DNA from: Gammaproteobacteria bacterium
GTDB taxonomy: Bacteria > Pseudomonadota > Gammaproteobacteria > UBA9214
Length of the DNA: 9,258 bases
Reading direction: 5' to 3'
NCBI GenBank assembly: GCA_003454335.1
Contig: DMKK01000044.1
Coordinates: 16,773-26,030 of the forward strand
Below are positions 5,576 through 9,258 of this stretch, one piece after another. The notes under the pieces were generated by a model. It searched no databases. It was given only the letters and a program-made list of their open reading frames with translations, and was not told the origin of the DNA. The first letter of the stretch is position 1, and each line of letters begins with the position of its first letter. The position numbers and the translations under genes were made by a program.

Positions 5576-6802
5576 CTAACCCAGCTGCTTGACGATCTCG
5601 GTGTAAAGCAGCAGGCCAAACACCAGTAGCGAACCCAGCAGTACAAGATTTGTAAGCAGGCCATTTTTCAGGTCACCCAGCCAGGCGCGCCGATTGTTCA
5701 TCAACAGCAGCAGTCCGGACAGTAGCGGCATGAAAAAGGCACCGGCGATCGCATAGATCACCACCAGCCAGACAGGTTCGTCCGCCAGCAGCAGTAGCAT
5801 GGGGGGCAGGGCCAGATAGAGAAGATAACCACGGTAGGCCGGGGTGCGGGTGTCGACGCGCACCGGTTGCTCCGGTCGATACGTGTACTGTTGTACAAAA
5901 TCTGCAAACAGGTACGGCACACCCTGCCAGACCCCCAGCATGGAGCTGAAAACCGCGCTCCAGAAACCGACCAGAAAACACCATTTTCCGAACGGGCCAA
6001 CAACAATCTCCAGTTGGTTGGCAACACCCAGTACCATGCCCGGCCCGGTGATGACCTCGGGGCTTACACCGGCCGAGACAATGATGATGGCAATACCGAA
6101 CAGGCCGGTTAGCACATAGGCGACAACCAGGTCTAATCTGGAACGCGGCAGATCCTGTGGCTGGTTCCAGTCACGTTCCCTTATCCAGTAGCCATAACAC
6201 AGCAGGGTGACGCTGCCGCCAACGCCGCCGATGATGCTGAATATGAACATGACTGAACCATCGGGAATTGACGGTATCAGCAGTCCGCTGACAATGCCGG
6301 ACAGGCCCGGGGCGACCATGACGGCACAAATAATGACCACCACCAGCATCAGTCCCATAAAGAATTTCATCAGCTGCTCAAGCAGTGAATAGCGCCCGAT
6401 AAGAACCAGGGCAAGCGCCAGCAGCGAATGAATAATCCCCCAGCGTGCGACTGAAATTTCCGGATAGAGTGCGTGTGCAGCCAGGCCTGTCCCGGCAATC
6501 AGCGCACCGGCAACAATAAAGCTCCAGAGTACAAGATAGATAAGGAAATAAATGGAAATGAATTTCGGGAGCCGCTGGACCCAGCCTTCCAGCAGCGTGG
6601 TCCCGGTTGCCAGTTGCCAGCGTGTCAAACCCTCGTTCATGACATATTTCATGAGGGCGCCAAGGATGGCTGCCCACAGGATGGTTGTGCCGAATCTTGC
6701 ACCGGCAACAGAAGCCGCAATCAGGTCACCCGCGCCAAGCCCGGTTGCGGCGATCACCAGGCCGGGTCCAATATTCCTGAGACTGAAAGATGAATTGTTC
6801 AT
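5576..6802 (-). CDS. Nramp-related (SLC11-like) membrane transporter
   Basis: This 408-aa, strongly hydrophobic protein has about ten to eleven membrane segments and the Nramp fold signature GPGLVIAATGLGAGD in the first helix. Canonical Nramp proteins move Mn2+/Fe2+ with protons, using DPGN in helix 1 and a Met-Pro-His type motif in helix 6. Here DPGN aligns with GAGD (residues 23-26), and the helix-6 region reads GGVGGSVTLLCYGYWIRE, with TLL (199-201) where the Met-Pro-His motif would be. Normal Mn/Fe coordination is therefore unlikely, and the substrate is unknown. I chose ATG at 6802 (MNNSSFSLRN), which has GGAAG 2 nt upstream, close for a ribosome site. A GTG at 6850 would add 16 polar residues. 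It is transcribed alone, divergent from the sensor kinase and convergent with the SYLF gene. Family confidence is high; transport function is inferred. Confidence 0.88.
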   Translation of the reverse strand: MNNSSFSLRNIGPGLVIAATGLGAGDLIAASVAGARFGTTILWAAILGALMKYVMNEGLTRWQLATGTTLLEGWVQRLPKFISIYFLIYLVLWSFIVAGALIAGTGLAAHALYPEISVARWGIIHSLLALALVLIGRYSLLEQLMKFFMGLMLVVVIICAVMVAPGLSGIVSGLLIPSIPDGSVMFIFSIIGGVGGSVTLLCYGYWIRERDWNQPQDLPRSRLDLVVAYVLTGLFGIAIIIVSAGVSPEVITGPGMVLGVANQLEIVVGPFGKWCFLVGFWSAVFSSMLGVWQGVPYLFADFVQQYTYRPEQPVRVDTRTPAYRGYLLYLALPPMLLLLADEPVWLVVIYAIAGAFFMPLLSGLLLLMNNRRAWLGDLKNGLLTNLVLLGSLLVFGLLLYTEIVKQLG

Positions 6803-6858
6803 GACTTCCGCGGTTATTTCAGAAGGTGTTGATAACTGCCGGCAACACACGTGGTAAA

Positions 6859-6877
6859 GTAAACATTATAGTTTTAC
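6859..6877. promoter_or_regulatory. Candidate overlapping divergent promoters
   Basis: The AT-rich block reads GTAAAC-ATTATA-GTTTTAC, an imperfect palindrome. On the - strand, positions 6870-6865 read a perfect TATAAT, suited to the transporter gene, giving a leader of roughly 55 nt to the ATG at 6802. On the + strand TATAGT (6867-6872) could serve the kinase gene, with a short leader to 6890. Neither strand shows a good -35 element. If both are real, RNA polymerase binding at one would exclude the other. Confidence 0.35.
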
Positions 6878-6889
6878 GGAATAAAGCAG

Positions 6890-9217
6890 ATGAAACTGCG
6901 TAGCCAAATTTCCCTGCTGCTGTTTATGTTCGGCCTGGTGCCGTTACTGATGGCCACGGTGATCAATATGCCGATGATCTTTGATCGCATCGAGTCACTA
7001 TACCACAAGGCCCATATACAGAACCTGCGGGCGGGTTTCAACGACCTTGACCAGCATATTGCGCGTCGCCATGAAATGGTGCGGTTGCTGGCCAAGATGC
7101 CGGAACCTGCCATGTTGCATGACGCTGATGATCCACCATCTGCGCAGGCGCTTGAGCTTGCACAGGCCGGTTATATTGACTGGGTCAACCAGGTGCTGAT
7201 CGACCAGCTGGATATCACCCAGGTTCTGTTTCTGGATGAAGCAGGGGAGTCCCTGCTGTGGCTGGATCGTGATCACGAGACGGGGCGCCTTGAAACGCGC
7301 AAGGTCAGGCCGGAGCTGAACCCGAAACTGGTTGAGACAGGACGGCATATACCCCCGGGCGGGGTGGTGACCGGACCGATTGTTTTTAATCGCACGCCGG
7401 CGGAGGGATCACCGAAGCGGTTTATGCAACTCAGCTTAATCAGCCCGATTGTAATACCGATGCTCTCGACAGAGACAGGCGCAATGACAGAAACCCGGGG
7501 TGCAGTCATTATGTACCTGGATATGGGCGGCCTGGCACGTGCCTACCGTGGCATCTACTGGGTGCAGAGTGATGGCAGCTATCTGGGAACAGCGGATGAC
7601 AAGCAGTCTGTTACCAGGGCATTCGATGATTTTATTGGCCTGGAAGAAATCTTCAACAAGGGTGAGCTGGATTTGTGGGCGTACCAGGGACAGCAGGTAA
7701 TGTGGGTGCCGCTGTTTAATACCGAAAATTCCGGGCCGCTCTGGGTTGGCCGCAGCGTGGATGCATCGCCGCTGGCATCACTGCTGCGCATGGTTGAATG
7801 GCGCGTTGGTCTCATTGCCATCCTGTTACTGGGCGTGGTGTTTTTCGTTGCCCGTTTAATTGCAGTCAAGACCGAACGTTTGGGCAATGATCTGGCTGAC
7901 GGCATCTCCCGGGTGCTGGAACATGATGAAGCCGTCAGCTTTTCGTGGCAGCGGCCACAGGAACTGCATGAACTGGGGGCCAATCTCACCCGGCTTTCCG
8001 AGCAGCATACCGAGCATAACCGGGCGCTGCGCGACTATGCCGAAGAGCTGGAAGCCTCGAACCGTTACAAGTCCGAGTTCCTTGCCAATGTCAGCCATGA
8101 GCTGCGCACGCCACTCAATTCTATCCTGCTGTTATCAAAAATGCTGTCGGAGAGCAGTGCCGGGAAGCTGTCAGCAGAGGAAAGCCGGCAGGCGCAAGTC
8201 ATACACGCTGCCGGTACCGACCTGAAGGCACTCATCGACAATATTCTTGACCTGTCCCGGATTGATGCGCGGCAAATGACACTGCTTGCCGAGACCGTGA
8301 ATTTACGGAAATTACTGAATGATGTGCTGGCGTTGCTCAAGCCACAGTTTGATGAAAAGCACCTCGAGCTGTCACTGGATATAGACGGGGCCGCGCCGGA
8401 AACTATTGTCACGGATAGTGAGAAACTGCGCCAGATCGTGATCAACTTTCTTTCCAATGCAGTCAAGTTTACCGAGTCCGGCGGGGCAGCAGTGCGGCTG
8501 GAGCCAGGGGATTCCTGTCCGGTGAGCATCAGTGTCAGCGATACCGGGATCGGGATTCCCGAAGGAAAATGGGGGCTTGTGTTTGAGGCGTTTAAACAGG
8601 CCGACGGATCAACCAGTCGCCGTTATGGTGGTACCGGGCTGGGGCTGACTATCAGCCAGGAGCTTGCCAGTTTGATAGGTGGCAAGATTGTGGTCGCAAG
8701 TGAAACGGGCAAGGGATCGACATTTTCCCTGTTGCTGCCCCTGGAAATGCCGGCATTGCCGGAAGAAGCTGACACCGGTAAACCCTCTGACGGCAAGCCG
8801 GGTATGCCTCCTGAACAGGTCATACCTGTGGCCGACTATCAGGGCGCGCGCGTATTGCTGGTAGATGATGATGTCCGTAACCTGCTGGCATTGACGCCGT
8901 TGCTGGAACGCTGGGGACTGGATGTGATGGCGGCGGGTGACGGTAAGGAAGCACTTGAAACGCTGGAAACTGCAGATGAGTTCAGGCTGGTACTTATGGA
9001 TATAATGATGCCGGAGATGGACGGTCTCGAGGTCATCAGGCACCTGCGGGAACAGCAGGCATTCCGTGATCTGCCGGTGATTGCCTTGACCGCCAGGGCC
9101 GGTGAGGAAGACCGTCAGCAATCTCTGGCAGCGGGGGCAAATGTTGTCGTCGTCAAACCGGTTGATCCGCACGAGTTGAAGCAGGCACTGGATACATTGC
9201 TGGTCGATTCCGTCTGA
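6890..9217 (+). CDS. Hybrid sensor histidine kinase with C-terminal receiver
   Basis: The 775-aa membrane kinase should sense an extracytoplasmic signal and autophosphorylate. Helix 1 lies at about residues 7-27, followed by a large extracytoplasmic domain (about 28-300) that I cannot assign, possibly Cache-like. Helix 2 lies at about 307-327, followed by a HAMP-like and coiled-coil linker. HisKA has NVSHELRTPLNS with phospho-acceptor His403. The ATPase domain shows the N box NFLSNAVKF (Asn523), G1 DTGIGIP (Asp551), an F box with FEAFKQADGSTSRRYGG, and G2 GGTGLGL (580-586). The receiver domain has acidic residues 659-661, phospho-acceptor Asp704 in LMDIMMPEMDG, and Lys756. All catalytic residues seen are intact. 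No Hpt domain or separate regulator is present, so the downstream partner is unknown. Only a weak GGA (6878-6880) precedes the ATG at 6890. The stop codon lies in the palindrome at 9216. Confidence 0.93.
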   Translation: MKLRSQISLLLFMFGLVPLLMATVINMPMIFDRIESLYHKAHIQNLRAGFNDLDQHIARRHEMVRLLAKMPEPAMLHDADDPPSAQALELAQAGYIDWVNQVLIDQLDITQVLFLDEAGESLLWLDRDHETGRLETRKVRPELNPKLVETGRHIPPGGVVTGPIVFNRTPAEGSPKRFMQLSLISPIVIPMLSTETGAMTETRGAVIMYLDMGGLARAYRGIYWVQSDGSYLGTADDKQSVTRAFDDFIGLEEIFNKGELDLWAYQGQQVMWVPLFNTENSGPLWVGRSVDASPLASLLRMVEWRVGLIAILLLGVVFFVARLIAVKTERLGNDLADGISRVLEHDEAVSFSWQRPQELHELGANLTRLSEQHTEHNRALRDYAEELEASNRYKSEFLANVSHELRTPLNSILLLSKMLSESSAGKLSAEESRQAQVIHAAGTDLKALIDNILDLSRIDARQMTLLAETVNLRKLLNDVLALLKPQFDEKHLELSLDIDGAAPETIVTDSEKLRQIVINFLSNAVKFTESGGAAVRLEPGDSCPVSISVSDTGIGIPEGKWGLVFEAFKQADGSTSRRYGGTGLGLTISQELASLIGGKIVVASETGKGSTFSLLLPLEMPALPEEADTGKPSDGKPGMPPEQVIPVADYQGARVLLVDDDVRNLLALTPLLERWGLDVMAAGDGKEALETLETADEFRLVLMDIMMPEMDGLEVIRHLREQQAFRDLPVIALTARAGEEDRQQSLAAGANVVVVKPVDPHELKQALDTLLVDSV

Positions 9218-9247
9218 TGGGTGCGGCGCTGCGCTCCTTCACCCATC
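9216..9247. repeat. REP-like palindromic element at the kinase 3' end
   Basis: GATGGGTG (9216-9223) and CACCCATC (9240-9247) are perfect 8-bp inverted arms. Inside, GG-GC (9225-9229) pairs partly with GC-CC (9233-9237), giving an extended GC-rich hairpin. The kinase stop TGA (9215-9217) overlaps its left end. Elements of the form TAGGATGGGT...CACCCATC with a GCGCAGCG centre are, to my recollection, widespread in proteobacterial intergenic regions. The flank CTACATTGAGC runs to the window end and may belong to the element. No T run is seen before the window ends. Confidence 0.65.
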
Positions 9248-9258
9248 CTACATTGAGC

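Noticed and set aside
5402..5629. 75-codon plus-strand frame in the convergent gap
   Set aside because: It runs through the 82-nt inverted repeat and into the transporter 3' end, and has no Shine-Dalgarno; the encoded sequence mostly reflects the repeat.
6803..6850. Longer transporter start at GTG 6850
   Set aside because: It adds 16 polar residues unlike an Nramp N-terminus. The ATG at 6802 sits directly before the conserved first helix and has a nearby GGAAG.
8609..9172. 187-codon minus-strand frame over the kinase ATPase/receiver region
   Set aside because: It is antisense to intact catalytic motifs and has no recognisable domain or ribosome site.

Overview
The window looks like ordinary chromosome from a gammaproteobacterium of middling GC. 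This rests on RluE and AsmA proteins of clear gammaproteobacterial type, Shine-Dalgarno sites of AGGAG/GAAGGA type, and short palindromic elements of the kind common in that class. A sulfur-oxidising or similar environmental lineage is possible, but nothing here fixes the genus. There are no tRNA or rRNA genes, CRISPR array, phage genes or complete insertion sequence.

Layout, left to right. (1) 20-547 (+): rluE, a 23S rRNA pseudouridine synthase, closed by a perfect 12-bp hairpin. (2) 716-4687 (+): a probable three-gene envelope operon. It holds an AsmA-family inner-membrane protein, an exported protein with a Gmad2-like domain and two META domains, and a small exported protein of unknown function whose ATG touches the preceding stop codon. 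(3) 4824-5381 (+): an exported SYLF/YSC84-domain protein with its own ribosome binding site. (4) 5382-5575: a convergent gap filled mostly by hairpins, including an 82-nt inverted repeat. (5) 5576-6802 (-): an Nramp-related membrane transporter whose canonical metal-site motifs are replaced. (6) 6890-9217 (+): a hybrid sensor histidine kinase, divergent from the transporter and sharing an 87-bp intergenic region. Its stop codon lies inside a palindromic repeat that runs almost to the window end.

Functionally, four consecutive genes (asmA-like, META, small exported, SYLF) encode membrane-anchored or exported products, which suggests an envelope-maintenance neighbourhood. The divergent transporter/kinase pair could be jointly regulated, but the sequence does not prove it. 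No cognate response regulator or Hpt protein lies in the window.

I found no convincing undescribed multi-gene system. The points most worth a second look are: the same 15-bp string just upstream of both rluE and the asmA-like gene; the 82-nt inverted repeat; the palindrome overlapping the kinase stop codon; the altered transporter motifs; and the tandem META protein coupled to an unrecognised exported partner.
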